DNA from: Meridianimarinicoccus zhengii
GTDB lineage: Bacteria > Pseudomonadota > Alphaproteobacteria > Rhodobacterales > Rhodobacteraceae
NCBI RefSeq assembly: GCF_003254465.1
Contig: NZ_QDFI01000016.1
Coordinates: forward strand, 1 to 64,000
Length of the DNA stretch: 64,000 bases
Direction: 5' to 3'
In this document: one piece after another, positions 28,809 to 39,062 of the stretch
How the letters are laid out: each line of letters starts with the position of its first letter
How positions within the stretch are numbered: the first letter of the stretch is position 1
The notes under the pieces: generated by a model
What the model was told of the DNA's origin: nothing
Database searches by the model: none
Seen by the model: the letters and a program-made list of their open reading frames with translations, nothing else
Program-made: the position numbers and the translations under genes

Positions 28809-30524
28809 TCAGCCGCCCTGCTGCCAGCGCGACACCAGTTCGTCATAGCCGACGGTGATCGGCTCTTCGTCCTCGTTCTCGAGCTTGGGCTTCGGCGCGC
28901 CCGGCTGGCTCAGCCAGTATTCCGGGTCCTGCGGCTCGTTCAGCTTCGGGCCAAGCTCGCCCTGGACGCCCGCGCGTTCGAGACGTTCCAGCACTTCTTC
29001 CTGCTGCTCGCAGAGCGCGTCGAGTGCTTCCTGCGCGGTCTTCGCGCCCGAGGATGCATCGCCGATGTTCTGCCACCACAATTGTGCGAGGCGCGGATAA
29101 TCGGGGATGTTGGTGCCCGTGGGCGACCAGCGCACCCGGTCCGGCGAGCGGTAGAATTCCACCAGACCGCCAAGCCGCGGCGCGCGCTCGGTGAAGCTTT
29201 CGTGCTGGATGGTGGATTCGCGGATGAAGGTCAGCCCGTAATGGGATTTCTCCACGTCCACCGTCTGCGAGGTCACGAACTGGGCATAGAGCCACGCGGC
29301 CTTTGCCCGGTCATCCGGCGTGCTGTCGAGGATGGTCCACGACCCCACGTCCTGGTAGCCGACCTTCATGCCTTCTTCCCAGTAGACCCCGTGCGGGCTG
29401 GGGGCGAGGCGCCATTTCGGCGTGCCGTCCTCGTTCATGATCGGCAGGCCTTCCTGCACCAGCGAGGGCACGAAGGTCGTGTACATGAACATCTGCTGGG
29501 CAATGTTGCCCTGCGCGGGGACAGGACCCGCTTCGGAGAAGGTCATGCCGGCCGCGGCGGGCGGCGTGAAGTTTTCCAGCCAGTACTTGTACTTCTCGAT
29601 GGCATAGACGGCCGCCGGGCTGTTCGTGGCCCCGCCGCGCGACACGCAGGAGCCCGTGGGCTGCGAGGCTTCGTTCACGCGCACGCCCCATTCGTCCACG
29701 GGCAGGCCGTTGGGTTCGCCCACATCGCCCATGCCGGCCATGGACATCCACGCGTCGGTGAAGCGCCAGCCGAGCGACGGGTCCTTCTTGCCGTAGTCCA
29801 TGTTGCCATAGACCGTCTGGCCGTCGATCTCGCGCCCAGTGAAGAACTCGGCGATGTCTTCATAGGCTGCCCAATTGACCGGCACGCCGAGGTCGTAGCC
29901 GTATTCGTCGCGGAATTCGGCCTGGATTTCGGGGTCGTTGAACCAGTCGTAGCGGAACCAGTAGAGATTGGCGAACTGCTGCGAGGGCAGCTGGTACAGA
30001 TCGCCGTCCGGGCCGGTCGTGAACTGAAGCCCGATGAAGTCGTCGAGGTTCAGCGTCGGGCTGGTCACGTCCGCGCCTTCACCGGCCATCCAGTCGGTCA
30101 GGCTGCGGGCCTGCTGGTAACGCCAGTGGGTGCCGATCAGGTCGCTGTCGTTGACATAGGCGTCATAGACGTTCTCGCCGGTCTGCATCTGGACCTGCAG
30201 CCGTTCGACCACGTCGCCTTCGCCGATCAGGTCATGGGTGACCTCGATGCCGGTGATGGCGGTGAAGGCGGGGGCGAGCACCTGGCTTTCGTATTCATGG
30301 GTCGCGATGGTTTCCGACACCACGTTGATCGACATGCCCTGGAACGGTTCGGCGGCGTCGACGAACCACTGCATCTCGGCTTCCTGGTCCGCGCGGGACA
30401 GGGTCGAGCGTTCGATCTGTTCGTCGAGGAAGGCGCGTGCGGCCTCCATGTCGGCGAAGGCGGGGGTGCCCCCGATCATGAGCGCAAGGCCGATGGCCGT
30501 GCTGGATGTGTAAAGACGGTTCAT
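28809..30524 (-). CDS. glpV: Glycerol ABC transporter, periplasmic binding protein
   Basis: 571 residues with a signal peptide (about 1-24, ending [12 protein letters not shown]). The mature protein has the extracellular solute-binding fold: [22 protein letters not shown] starts lobe 1, and [20 protein letters not shown] is a ligand-side loop. It is larger than most sugar-binding proteins, as expected for GlpV-type glycerol binders. An acidic tail ([13 protein letters not shown]) ends it. Start ATG 30524 follows a strong GGGAGG. Glycerol is inferred from its place between the glpSTPQ-like genes and glpK, with glpD and glpR at the far end. Confidence 0.88.
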   Translation of the reverse strand: MNRLYTSSTAIGLALMIGGTPAFADMEAARAFLDEQIERSTLSRADQEAEMQWFVDAAEPFQGMSINVVSETIATHEYESQVLAPAFTAITGIEVTHDLIGEGDVVERLQVQMQTGENVYDAYVNDSDLIGTHWRYQQARSLTDWMAGEGADVTSPTLNLDDFIGLQFTTGPDGDLYQLPSQQFANLYWFRYDWFNDPEIQAEFRDEYGYDLGVPVNWAAYEDIAEFFTGREIDGQTVYGNMDYGKKDPSLGWRFTDAWMSMAGMGDVGEPNGLPVDEWGVRVNEASQPTGSCVSRGGATNSPAAVYAIEKYKYWLENFTPPAAAGMTFSEAGPVPAQGNIAQQMFMYTTFVPSLVQEGLPIMNEDGTPKWRLAPSPHGVYWEEGMKVGYQDVGSWTILDSTPDDRAKAAWLYAQFVTSQTVDVEKSHYGLTFIRESTIQHESFTERAPRLGGLVEFYRSPDRVRWSPTGTNIPDYPRLAQLWWQNIGDASSGAKTAQEALDALCEQQEEVLERLERAGVQGELGPKLNEPQDPEYWLSQPGAPKPKLENEDEEPITVGYDELVSRWQQGG

Positions 30525-30558
30525 GGAAATCCTCCCGATGATGAACCTTGGGTTATTG

Positions 30559-30580
30559 GGCCCCGATTGGTGCCGGGGCC
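30559..30580 (-). other. Hairpin in the leader of the binding-protein gene
   Basis: GGCCCC (30559-30564) pairs with GGGGCC (30575-30580) across a 10-base loop. It lies in the 100-base gap between the DUF2160 stop and the binding-protein ATG, 35 or more bases upstream of that start. It could stabilise a processed binding-protein transcript; this is inference from position. Confidence 0.35.
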
Positions 30581-30624
30581 GGTCGTGCACGGCGCCGGGC
30601 GGACCCGGCACCGGAAGCTGGCCG

Positions 30625-30897
30625 TCAGACGAAGCGGAAGACCGCCGCGGCATAGACCAAGCATGCGATGAGCGCGTAGGGTTGCGGCCCGAGGGCCAAC
30701 CCCAGCCACGCGAGATTGATGTAGGCGGAGCCCAGCAGCGTGATGAAGAGCCGATCCCCGCGCGTCGTGTCGATCCCGAGAATGCCCCGGCGCGGGGTTT
30801 CGGGAAAGCGGATCGCGAGCACCGTGAAGATCACGAGCAGCGAGGCGATGACCACGAAGAAGATCGCGGTGGGCAGTGTCCATGCCATCCAGGCCAT
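30625..30897 (-). CDS. DUF2160-family membrane protein of the glycerol transporter operon
   Basis: 90 residues with three hydrophobic stretches (about 8-28, 49-68, 72-88) and a short loop RFPETPRRGILGIDTTRGDR. This is the DUF2160 pattern, a small membrane protein found in glycerol ABC operons between the permeases and the binding protein; it corresponds in position to what I recall as GlpU in Rhizobium. A role as accessory transporter subunit is likely but unproven. Its ATG overlaps the preceding stop (TGATG), showing translational coupling. Confidence 0.82.
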   Translation of the reverse strand: MAWMAWTLPTAIFFVVIASLLVIFTVLAIRFPETPRRGILGIDTTRGDRLFITLLGSAYINLAWLGLALGPQPYALIACLVYAAAVFRFV

Positions 30898-31106
30898 CAG
30901 AGTGCCTCCATTATCTTGGTGTAGATGGCGCCGATCTTGCCCGCCGGCGCGATGAGGTTCAGTTCGGCCCCGTCGCGCAGCGTGACGTTCACGGCGGATG
31001 TCTTCGTGTCGAGGATCCGGACGGAGCTGATGTCTTCCGCGCGGATGGCAAGGCGCGGCATGTCCGTCAGCCCGTCCCTTTCGCGGGTCAGTTCGACGAC
31101 CGCCAT
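30897..31106 (-). CDS. 69-residue protein of unknown function inside the glycerol operon
   Basis: Starts MAVVELTRERDGLTDMPRLA and ends GKIGAIYTKIMEAL. It has no signal peptide or membrane helix, so it is probably cytosolic. Predicted strands (RLAIRAEDISSVRILDT, SAVNVTLRDGAELNLIA) with a final helix suggest a small compact beta-rich domain. Both ends overlap their neighbours by TGATG: its ATG with the permease stop and its stop with the DUF2160 start. That coupling and the coherent protein character argue it is a real gene. I do not recognise the family. Confidence 0.65.
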   Translation of the reverse strand: MAVVELTRERDGLTDMPRLAIRAEDISSVRILDTKTSAVNVTLRDGAELNLIAPAGKIGAIYTKIMEAL

Positions 31107-31956
31107 CACACCCTCCCCAGGGCGAAGCCCTTGGCGATATAGTTGCGCACGAACCAGATCACGAGCGCGCCGGGGATGATCGTCAGCACGCCTGCGGCGG
31201 CCAGCACGCCCCAGTCCACGCCCGATGCGCCCACGGTGCGGGTCATGGTGGCGGCGATGGGCTTGGCATCCACCGATGTCAGGGTGCGCGACAGCAGCAG
31301 TTCCACCCAGGAGAACATGAAGCAGAAGAACGCGGTGACGCCGATGCCCGAGGCCACGAGCGGCATGAAGATCTTCACGAAAAAGCGCGGGAAGGAATAG
31401 CCGTCGATATAGGCGGTCTCGTCGATCTCCTTCGGGACGCCGCGCATGAACCCTTCGAGGATCCACACCGCGAGCGGCACGTTGAACAGCGTATGCGCCA
31501 GCGCCACGGCGATATGGGTGTCGAACAGCCCCACGGATGAATAAAGCTGGAAGAACGGCAGCGCGAACACGGCGGGCGGCGCCATCCGGTTGGTGAGCAG
31601 CCAGAAGAACAGGTGCTTGTCGCCCATGAAGTTGTAGCGCGAGAAGGCATAGGCCGCCGGCAGCGCCACCGTCACGGAAATCACAGTATTCATCGTCACG
31701 TAGATGATCGAATTGACATAGCCCATGTACCACGCGGGGTCGGTCAGGATCGTGACGTAGTTGGCGAAGGTCAGGGTCTGCGGCCAGAGCGTGAGGCCGC
31801 CGAGGATCTCGGAATTGGTCTTCAGGCTCATGTTCAGGAGCCAGTAGATCGGCAGCATCAGGAACACGAGATAGAGGATCATCACCACGGCGCGGCCATT
31901 GACCCGTGGCAAACTCAGGCTGCGCGTCTCGGCGCGGGTTGCGGTCGCATCGGCCA

Positions 31957-31957
<1 letters not shown>
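31106..31957 (-). CDS. glpQ: Glycerol ABC transporter permease, MalG-like subunit
   Basis: 283 residues with six membrane helices. The cytoplasmic coupling motif is EGFMRGVPKEIDETAYIDGYSF (EAA loop, near 165-185), the contact with the ATPase. The N-terminal helix is AVVMILYLVFLMLPIYWLLNMS. Together with GlpP it forms the glycerol channel. ATG at 31957 overlaps the GlpP stop by TAATG; the frame upstream runs into antisense of glpP. Not to be confused with the enterobacterial phosphodiesterase also called GlpQ. Confidence 0.88.
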
Positions 31958-32828
<871 letters not shown>

Positions 32829-32829
<1 letters not shown>

Positions 32830-33932
32830 CAGGCAGCCTCCCCCACCGAATTGCGCCCGGCGCCGTCCGGGCTGACGCGCCAGTCATTGACGTAGATGTT
32901 GATGCCCGCCGGATCGAGAACGGCGCGGGTCATGTCGGCGCCGATGGCGGTGCCTTCGTCGGCGATGACGTTGAGCGGATGGTCGCCCATGCGCGCGCGC
33001 ACGATCTTGTGGCGGCCCACGTCCTCCACCCGGTCGATCTGAACGGGCACGCCGTCGGTCGCGGACAGGCGGACATATTCGGGGCGGATGCCCAGTTCGA
33101 CCTTGCCCTTGAGCGGCCCGTAGCCCTGCCCGAGCGCGAGCGTGTGCCCCGCGACCTGCGCGGTATCGCCGGATACCTCGGCGGGCAGCAGGTTCATGCC
33201 GGGCGAGCCGATGAAATAGCCCACGAAGGTATGCGCGGGACGCTGGAACAGGTCCTCTGGCGTGCCGATCTGCACCACACGTCCGTCATGCATCACGACG
33301 ACCTTGTCGGCGAAGGTCAGCGCCTCCGTCTGGTCATGGGTGACGTAGATCATCGTGTGCCCGAATTCGTGGTGCAGGGATTTGAGCTGGGTGCGCAGTT
33401 CCCATTTCATGTGCGGGTCGATCACGGTCAGCGGTTCGTCGAACAGCAGCGCATTCACGTCTTCGCGCACCATGCCGCGGCCAAGGCTGATCTTCTGCTT
33501 GGCATCGGCGGTCAGCCCGCGCGCCTTGCGGTCGAGCGTGTCTTCCATCCCGATCATCTGGGCGATGCGGTTCACGCGGGTCGCCACGTAGTCGGCATCG
33601 GCGCCGCGGTTGCGCAGCGGAAAGGCGAGATTGTCGCGCACGGTCATCGTGTCGTAGACCACCGGGAACTGGAACACCTGCGCGATGTTGCGTTCCGCCG
33701 TGGGCGCGCGCGTCACGTCCTTGCCGTCGAACAGGATGCGCCCGCGCGACGGGATCAGCAGCCCCGAGATGATGTTCAGCAGCGTTGACTTGCCGCAGCC
33801 GGACGCGCCCAGAAGGGCATAGGCCTCGCCGTCGGTCCAGTCGTGGTTCAACTCCTTGAGCGCGTAGTCGTCCTCGCCCTTCGGATTGGGCAGGTAGGAA
33901 TGGGCCAGGTTGTCGAGCGTGATCTTCGCCAT
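32829..33932 (-). CDS. glpT: Glycerol ABC transporter ATP-binding protein, second subunit
   Basis: 367 residues of the MalK/UgpC (CUT1) class. Walker A GASGCGKSTLLN, Q-loop region VFQFPVVYDTMTV, signature region KQKISLGRGM (LSGGQ position degenerate), Walker B LLFDEPLTVIDPHMKW and switch His in IYVTHDQTEAL. A C-terminal TOBE-type regulatory domain follows (about 240-365). The degenerate signature and 'DEPLTVID' in place of 'DEPLSNLD' are as I remember for this subfamily, in which two different ATPases pair. Starts 12 bases after glpS. The name glpT follows the rhizobial usage, not the E. coli antiporter. Confidence 0.86.
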
Positions 33933-33944
33933 GTCCGGTCCCCC

Positions 33945-35033
33945 TCAGGCGGCCTGGGCGTAGGACGCGGGCGCGAAAAGCCGCCCGTCCTGCCCGAAGA
34001 TGTAGATATGCGACGGATCGAGATGCACGTCGATCGGCTTGCCGAGGTCGAGCTTCCGAACCCCGTGGATCAGCCCGACCCAGCGGTCGCCATGGTGGTC
34101 GAGATGCACGAAGGTTTCCGACCCGGTGATCTCGGTCACGGTCAGCATGGCCGTGAACGTCATCGCATCGGCGCTGTGGCGGTCGATTTCCAGGTGGTTG
34201 GGGCGGAAACCGGCGGTGTAGTCGCCATCGGGCAGATCCGCGAGCGCGCCGGTCGCCGGTGCGCTCTGCCCGTCGCCGAACTGCAGCGTACCGTCCGACT
34301 TTGTGATCGACAGGAAATTCATCGGTGGGTCCGAGAACACCCGCGCCGTGGTGGCATCGACGGGCTGGCGATAGACCTGCGCGGTGGGGCCGAACTGGGT
34401 GACGCGCCCTTCCCACAGGGTCGCCACGCTGCCGCCCAGAAGAAGCGCCTCTTCCGGTTCGGTGGTGGCGTAGACGAAGATCGCGCCGGACTCCTCGAAG
34501 ATTTTCGGGATCTCGATGCGCAGTTCCTCGCGCAGCTTGTAGTCGAGATTGGCGAGCGGTTCGTCCAGAAGCACCAGCCCCGCGCCCTTGACCAGTGCGC
34601 GGGCCAGCGCGCAGCGCTGCTGCTGGCCGCCCGACAGCTCAAGCGGCTTGCGGCTCAGCATCGGGCCGAGCTTCATCATGTCGGCGGTCTTGTGCACCGC
34701 CGCGTCGATCTCGGCCGCGGACTTGCCCTGAAGCCGCAGGGGGGAGGCGATGTTGTCATAGACGGTCATCGACGGGTAGTTGATGAACTGCTGGTAGACC
34801 ATGGCGACGGCGCGGTCCTGCACCCGCTGGCCGGTCACGTCCGCGCCGTTCCAAAGGATGCGCCCCGTGGTCGGCTTGTCGAGTCCCGCCATCAGCCGCA
34901 TCAGCGTCGTCTTGCCCGCGAGCGTCGGCCCGAGCAGCACGTTCATCGTGCCGCGCGACAGCGTGAGGTCTGTCGGATGTATATGCGTGCGGCCGTTCAC
35001 GACCTTGGACACGCCTTCGAGCGTGAGCGTCAT
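33945..35033 (-). CDS. glpS: Glycerol ABC transporter ATP-binding protein, first subunit
   Basis: 362 residues, CUT1-type ATPase. Walker A reads GPTLAGKTTLMR (about 33-44), an unusual but complete GxxxxGKT; signature LSGGQQQRCALARALVK; Walker B LVLLDEPLANLDYKLREE. At the switch position is VYATTEPEEALLL, where Thr replaces the usual His (family norm THDQ.EA). The partner GlpT keeps the His, so the pair is probably an asymmetric heterodimer. A C-terminal TOBE-like domain is present. 42 bases after glpD. Confidence 0.86.
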   Translation of the reverse strand: MTLTLEGVSKVVNGRTHIHPTDLTLSRGTMNVLLGPTLAGKTTLMRLMAGLDKPTTGRILWNGADVTGQRVQDRAVAMVYQQFINYPSMTVYDNIASPLRLQGKSAAEIDAAVHKTADMMKLGPMLSRKPLELSGGQQQRCALARALVKGAGLVLLDEPLANLDYKLREELRIEIPKIFEESGAIFVYATTEPEEALLLGGSVATLWEGRVTQFGPTAQVYRQPVDATTARVFSDPPMNFLSITKSDGTLQFGDGQSAPATGALADLPDGDYTAGFRPNHLEIDRHSADAMTFTAMLTVTEITGSETFVHLDHHGDRWVGLIHGVRKLDLGKPIDVHLDPSHIYIFGQDGRLFAPASYAQAA

Positions 35034-35075
35034 AGGCTCTCCTCCCTGCCCGGTCCCGCGGGACCGGTCCTTCGT

Positions 35076-36680
35076 TCATTCGGCGGCGGCGTCGCGCCGT
35101 GCCTGCCGTGTCTCTGCCATCCACGCGTCCAGCCGCGCGATCTCATCCCCCGTCAGGCGCAGGCCCAGCTTGGACCGGCGCCAGACCACGTCTTCGGCGG
35201 CGGCCGCGTATTCGCGGTCCATCAGCCATTCGATTTCCCGTGCGGTCAACGTTGCGCCGAACGCTTCGCCAAGATCGTCGGCGGTCGTCGCATCTCCCAG
35301 CACGGCCGCCGCCTCGGTGCCATAGGCCTTGATCAGACGACGCGCCCAGAAATCGTCCAGGAACGGATAGGCGGCCTTCAGGTCTGCGATCAGCCGGTCC
35401 ACGCCGTCCACCGGGAAATCCCCGCCCGGCAGCGGCACCCCTGCGGTCCACGGCCCTTTCAGACCGTCGAAGAAGGGCGCGATCTTGGCCAGCGCGGATT
35501 CCGCCAGCCGCCGATAGGTGGTGATCTTGCCGCCGAACACGTTCAGCAGCGGCGCGCCCCCGGCGGTGTCCACGGACAGCACATAGTCGCGCGTGGCGGC
35601 GGTGGCCGACTTGGCCCCGTCATCGTAAAGCGGACGGACGCCGGAATAGGACCACACGACATCGTCGGCGGTGACCGGCGTCTTGAAATAATTCGATGCG
35701 AAGTTCAGCAGGTAGTTCCGTTCTTCCGGGGTGCATGCGGGCTTGCTGTCGGCATCGTGGTGTTCGGCGTCCGTGGTGCCGATCAGGGTGAAATCGGTCT
35801 CGTAGGGAATGGCGAAGATGATCCGCCCATCGGTGCCCTGGAAGAAATAGCACTTCCCGTGATCGTAAAGCTTGCGGGTCACGATATGGCTGCCGCGCAC
35901 GAGGCGCACGCCTTCGGTGGAATTGATGCGCACGGTGTTCTGGATCACGTCGCGTACCCATGGCCCGCCCGCGTTTACGACCATCTTCGCCGTCATCTCG
36001 CGCTGCGCGCCGGTGTCGCGGTCGGCAAGCGTCACGCGCCACGCCGCGCCGTCGCGCGTGGCGGACACGACACGGGTGCGCGGCATGATCTGCGCGCCGC
36101 GCGCTTCGGCGTCGCGGGCATTCAGCACGACCAGCCGCGAATCCTCGATCCAGCAGTCGGAATACTCATAGGCGCGCTGGAACCGATCCTGCAGCGGCCC
36201 ACCGGCCGGGTCCTTGGTCAGGTCCACTGTCTTCGTGCCCGGCAGGATCTTACGGCCGCCGAGATTGTCGTACAGGAACAGCCCCAGCCGGATCAGCCAC
36301 GCCGGGCGGCGCCCCTTCATCCAGGGCATCACGGTGTTCAGAAGTTTCGAGGTCGGCGTGGCGTTCTCGAACCGCATGTCCTTGTGATAGGGCAGCACAA
36401 AGCGCATGGGCCAACTGATATGGGGCATGGCCCGCAGCAGTGTTTCCCGCTCGATCAGCGATTCCCGCACGAGGCGGAACTCGAAATACTCGAGGTATCG
36501 CAGCCCGCCATGGAAAAGCTTGGTCGAGGCCGACGAGGTCGCCGAGGCCAGATCGTTCATTTCCGCAAGTGCCACCGACAGGCCGCGCCCGGCGGCGTCG
36601 CGGGCGATGCCGCAGCCGTTGATCCCGCCGCCGATGACGAAGAGATCCACGGCCTGATCCTGATCCGATGTGGTCTGCAA
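35076..36680 (-). CDS. glpD: Aerobic glycerol-3-phosphate dehydrogenase
   Basis: Membrane-associated FAD enzyme oxidising glycerol-3-phosphate to dihydroxyacetone phosphate and feeding electrons to quinone. 534 residues from the chosen start. FAD loop VDLFVIGGGINGCGIARDAAGRG; next motif SSASTKLFHGGLRYLEYFEFRLV; C-terminal DAO domain with KITTYRRLAESAL. I choose TTG at 36680 because GGGAGG lies at proper distance and a perfect TTGACA -35 sits at 36737-36742 (minus), which would put the transcript start downstream of the alternative ATG at 36722. First gene of the glp operon, divergent from glpR. Confidence 0.94.
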   Translation of the reverse strand: MQTTSDQDQAVDLFVIGGGINGCGIARDAAGRGLSVALAEMNDLASATSSASTKLFHGGLRYLEYFEFRLVRESLIERETLLRAMPHISWPMRFVLPYHKDMRFENATPTSKLLNTVMPWMKGRRPAWLIRLGLFLYDNLGGRKILPGTKTVDLTKDPAGGPLQDRFQRAYEYSDCWIEDSRLVVLNARDAEARGAQIMPRTRVVSATRDGAAWRVTLADRDTGAQREMTAKMVVNAGGPWVRDVIQNTVRINSTEGVRLVRGSHIVTRKLYDHGKCYFFQGTDGRIIFAIPYETDFTLIGTTDAEHHDADSKPACTPEERNYLLNFASNYFKTPVTADDVVWSYSGVRPLYDDGAKSATAATRDYVLSVDTAGGAPLLNVFGGKITTYRRLAESALAKIAPFFDGLKGPWTAGVPLPGGDFPVDGVDRLIADLKAAYPFLDDFWARRLIKAYGTEAAAVLGDATTADDLGEAFGATLTAREIEWLMDREYAAAAEDVVWRRSKLGLRLTGDEIARLDAWMAETRQARRDAAAE

Positions 36681-36885
36681 GACGCCCTCCCCGGCTTGTC
36701 TGCACGCTCTGAACCTAGCCATATCGCGCCGCGTTTTGTCAACGCCTGTTTTCGCTTTTGTTCGGTTTTCTGATTTTGACCCGCGATTTGCCGGATCATG
36801 GGCGGCACCCGCAACCGGCCAGCGGGAATCCCTTGCCCAGGGGCGGGGAACCGAACATATTCGAACGCAAACGGGGACAGGACGC
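36681..36885. promoter_or_regulatory. glpD/glpR divergent promoter with GlpR operator-like sites
   Basis: 205-base gap. For glpD: TTGACA (minus, 36737-36742) with only a weak TAGGTT/CTAGGT -10. Upstream of that, TTTTCGC (36749-36755) and TTGTTCGGTTTTC (36758-36770) form a repeated TTTTCG/TTCG pattern. For glpR: TTGACC at 36776-36781 is -35 like. CGAACATATTCG (36852-36863) is an imperfect palindrome resembling the GAACAT half-site of DeoR-type GlpR operators, placed just before the glpR ribosome site, suggesting autoregulation. Confidence 0.55.
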
Positions 36886-37680
36886 ATGGCGCAGAACTTT
36901 CGCCAGACCGACATTCTGGAAATCGCGCTCAGCGAGGGCAAGGTGGTGGTCGAAGACCTAGCCGAGCGTTTCGGCGTGACGGTGCAGACGATCCGCCGCG
37001 ACCTGGCGGAGCTGGCCGACACGGGCAAGTTGCAGCGGGTCCATGGCGGCGCGGTCCTGCCGTCCGGCGTCGCCAATATCGGCTATGAACACCGCCGGGC
37101 GCTGCATCTTGACGAAAAGACGGCCATCGCCAAGGCCTGCGCGGCGGAACTGCCAGACAGCTGTTCGATCTTCCTGAACATCGGGACGAGCACGGAACAG
37201 GTGGCGCGCGAACTGCTCAGCCGCAGCGACCTGATGGTCGTCACGAACAACATCAACGTGGCCAATATCCTCGTGGCGAACGAACGCTGCGATATCGTCG
37301 TGGCGGGGGGGTTGTTGAGGCGGGCCGATGGCGGGCTGGTGGGGGATCTCACCAGCCAGGTGATCGCCCAGTTCAAGGTCGATTACGCCGTGATCGGCTG
37401 TTCCGCGCTGGACGAGGATGGCGACCTGCTGGATTTCGACGTGCAGGAGGTCAGCGTGTCGAAATCCATCATCCGGCAGGCGCGGCGCACGTATCTCGTG
37501 GCCGACAATTCCAAGTTCCACCGCACGGCCCCGGCGCGGATCGCGTCGCTGGAGGATATCGACATGTTCTTCACAGACCGCCCGCCGCCCGCACGCGTGC
37601 AGGCGCTGTGCCGCGACTGGGGGACGGAAATCCGGCTCGCCCCCGACCGGCCCGGAGCCGCGGTGGCGCGGGCCGGCTGA
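36886..37680 (+). CDS. glpR: Glycerol-3-phosphate regulon repressor, DeoR family
   Basis: 264 residues. N-terminal DeoR helix-turn-helix (about 5-55) with KVVVEDLAERFGVTVQTIRRDLAELADTGKLQRVHGGA, then the sugar-phosphate-sensing DeoR C-terminal domain (DEKTAIAKACAAELPDSCSIFLNIGTSTEQVA, VVTNNINVANIL). Expected to repress the divergent glp operon and be released by glycerol-3-phosphate. ATG at 36886 is preceded by GGGGACAGGA. Convergent with aroA, 4 bases apart. Confidence 0.9.
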   Translation: MAQNFRQTDILEIALSEGKVVVEDLAERFGVTVQTIRRDLAELADTGKLQRVHGGAVLPSGVANIGYEHRRALHLDEKTAIAKACAAELPDSCSIFLNIGTSTEQVARELLSRSDLMVVTNNINVANILVANERCDIVVAGGLLRRADGGLVGDLTSQVIAQFKVDYAVIGCSALDEDGDLLDFDVQEVSVSKSIIRQARRTYLVADNSKFHRTAPARIASLEDIDMFFTDRPPPARVQALCRDWGTEIRLAPDRPGAAVARAG

Positions 37681-37684
37681 GCGA

Positions 37685-39058
37685 TCAGGCGAAGGGGTCG
37701 GCAGGCGCCCCTTCGGCTTCGCGGAACGCGGCACCCAGCCCGCGCATCAGCGGTTCGAACACCGGGAAGGACGTGGCGATGGGGCTTGCGTCGTCCACGG
37801 TGACCGGGGCCTGCGCCGCCATCCCAAGACACAGGAAGGACATGGCGATCCGGTGATCCAGCCGCGCGGCACAGGTCGCGCCGCCCGGCACGCCGCGGGG
37901 GCCGAGACCGTGAACGGTCATGCTGTCCTCGGTTTCCTCGACCGTCACGCCGCAGGCTTCGAGACCGCGTGCCATGGCGTCGATCCGGTCGCTTTCCTTG
38001 ACGCGCAGTTCCTTGATGCCGGGCATGTGGGTGGTGCCGGTGGCGTTCGCCGCGACCACGGACAGGATCGGGTATTCGTCGATCATCGACGGCGCGCGGT
38101 CGGGCGGCACGATGACGCCCTGCATGTCGGGCGAGAACCGCGCGCGCAGGTCGGCGACCGGCTCGCCCCCTTCGGTGCGTTCGTTCTCGTAGGTCAGGTC
38201 GGCGCCCATCTCGCGCAGCGTGTCGAACAGCCCCGCGCGGGTCGGGTTCAGCCCGATATTCGGCACCAGCACGTCGGACCCCGGCACGATCAGCGCCGCG
38301 CAGACAGGAAAGGCGGCGGACGAGGGGTCGCGCGGCACGGCGATGGTCTGGGGGCGCAGTTCGGGCTGGCCGGTGAGCGTGATGACCCGGCCTTCGGGCG
38401 TCGTCTCGGTCGTGATCTCCGCGCCGAAGCCCGCAAGCATCCGTTCGGAATGGTCGCGCGTCGCCTCCGCCTCGATCACCACGGTCTGGCCCGGCGCGTT
38501 GAGCCCCGCCAGAAGCACCGCCGACTTCACCTGCGCCGAGGGCATGGGGGTCGCATAGCGCACCGGCACCGGCTGCCCGGTGCCGACGATGGTCATGGGA
38601 AGACGCCCGCCCGTGCGCCCGTGGGACGCCGCCCCGAACATCCGCAACGGATCGGTGATCCGCCCCATGGGCCGGGCGCGCAGGGACGCGTCGCCCGTGA
38701 AGGTCGCAGTGATCGCCGTCGTCGCCATCGCGCCCATGATGAGCCGCACGCCGGTGCCCGCATTGCCGCAGTCGATCACGTCCTCTGGCTCCGCGAAGCC
38801 GCCGACGCCCACGCCATGGACCGACCATGCGCCGGGGCCGTGCCGGGTCACCTCGGCCCCGAAGGCGCGCATCGCGGCGGCGGTATCGAGCACGTCCTGC
38901 CCCTCCAGCAGGCCGGTCACCTTCGTCTCCCCCACGGTCAGCGCCCCGAGGATCAGCGCGCGGTGCGAGATCGACTTGTCGCCGGGCACATCGGCCTGCC
39001 CTTTCAGCGCGCCGAAGGCGAGGGTCGTGAGCGGTCGGGCGGGTCCGTGGGAAGCCAT
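37685..39058 (-). CDS. aroA: 3-phosphoshikimate 1-carboxyvinyltransferase (EPSP synthase), class II type
   Basis: Sixth step of the shikimate pathway. 457 residues, in the length range of class II enzymes such as the Agrobacterium CP4 type. Motifs: [73 protein letters not shown] and [12 protein letters not shown], SAQxK and NxTR are the class II marks. At the position of CP4 Ala100 this protein has Gly101 (NAGTG), the residue of glyphosate-sensitive enzymes. It is the last gene of the miaB-to-aroA run, 4 bases after trmB. Confidence 0.95.
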   Translation of the reverse strand: MASHGPARPLTTLAFGALKGQADVPGDKSISHRALILGALTVGETKVTGLLEGQDVLDTAAAMRAFGAEVTRHGPGAWSVHGVGVGGFAEPEDVIDCGNAGTGVRLIMGAMATTAITATFTGDASLRARPMGRITDPLRMFGAASHGRTGGRLPMTIVGTGQPVPVRYATPMPSAQVKSAVLLAGLNAPGQTVVIEAEATRDHSERMLAGFGAEITTETTPEGRVITLTGQPELRPQTIAVPRDPSSAAFPVCAALIVPGSDVLVPNIGLNPTRAGLFDTLREMGADLTYENERTEGGEPVADLRARFSPDMQGVIVPPDRAPSMIDEYPILSVVAANATGTTHMPGIKELRVKESDRIDAMARGLEACGVTVEETEDSMTVHGLGPRGVPGGATCAARLDHRIAMSFLCLGMAAQAPVTVDDASPIATSFPVFEPLMRGLGAAFREAEGAPADPFA

Positions 39059-39062
39059 GGTG

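Noticed and set aside
33843-36773. 976-codon plus-strand frame opposite glpT-glpS-glpD
   Set aside because: Shadow of high third-position GC; no start signal, and it spans three well-supported genes.
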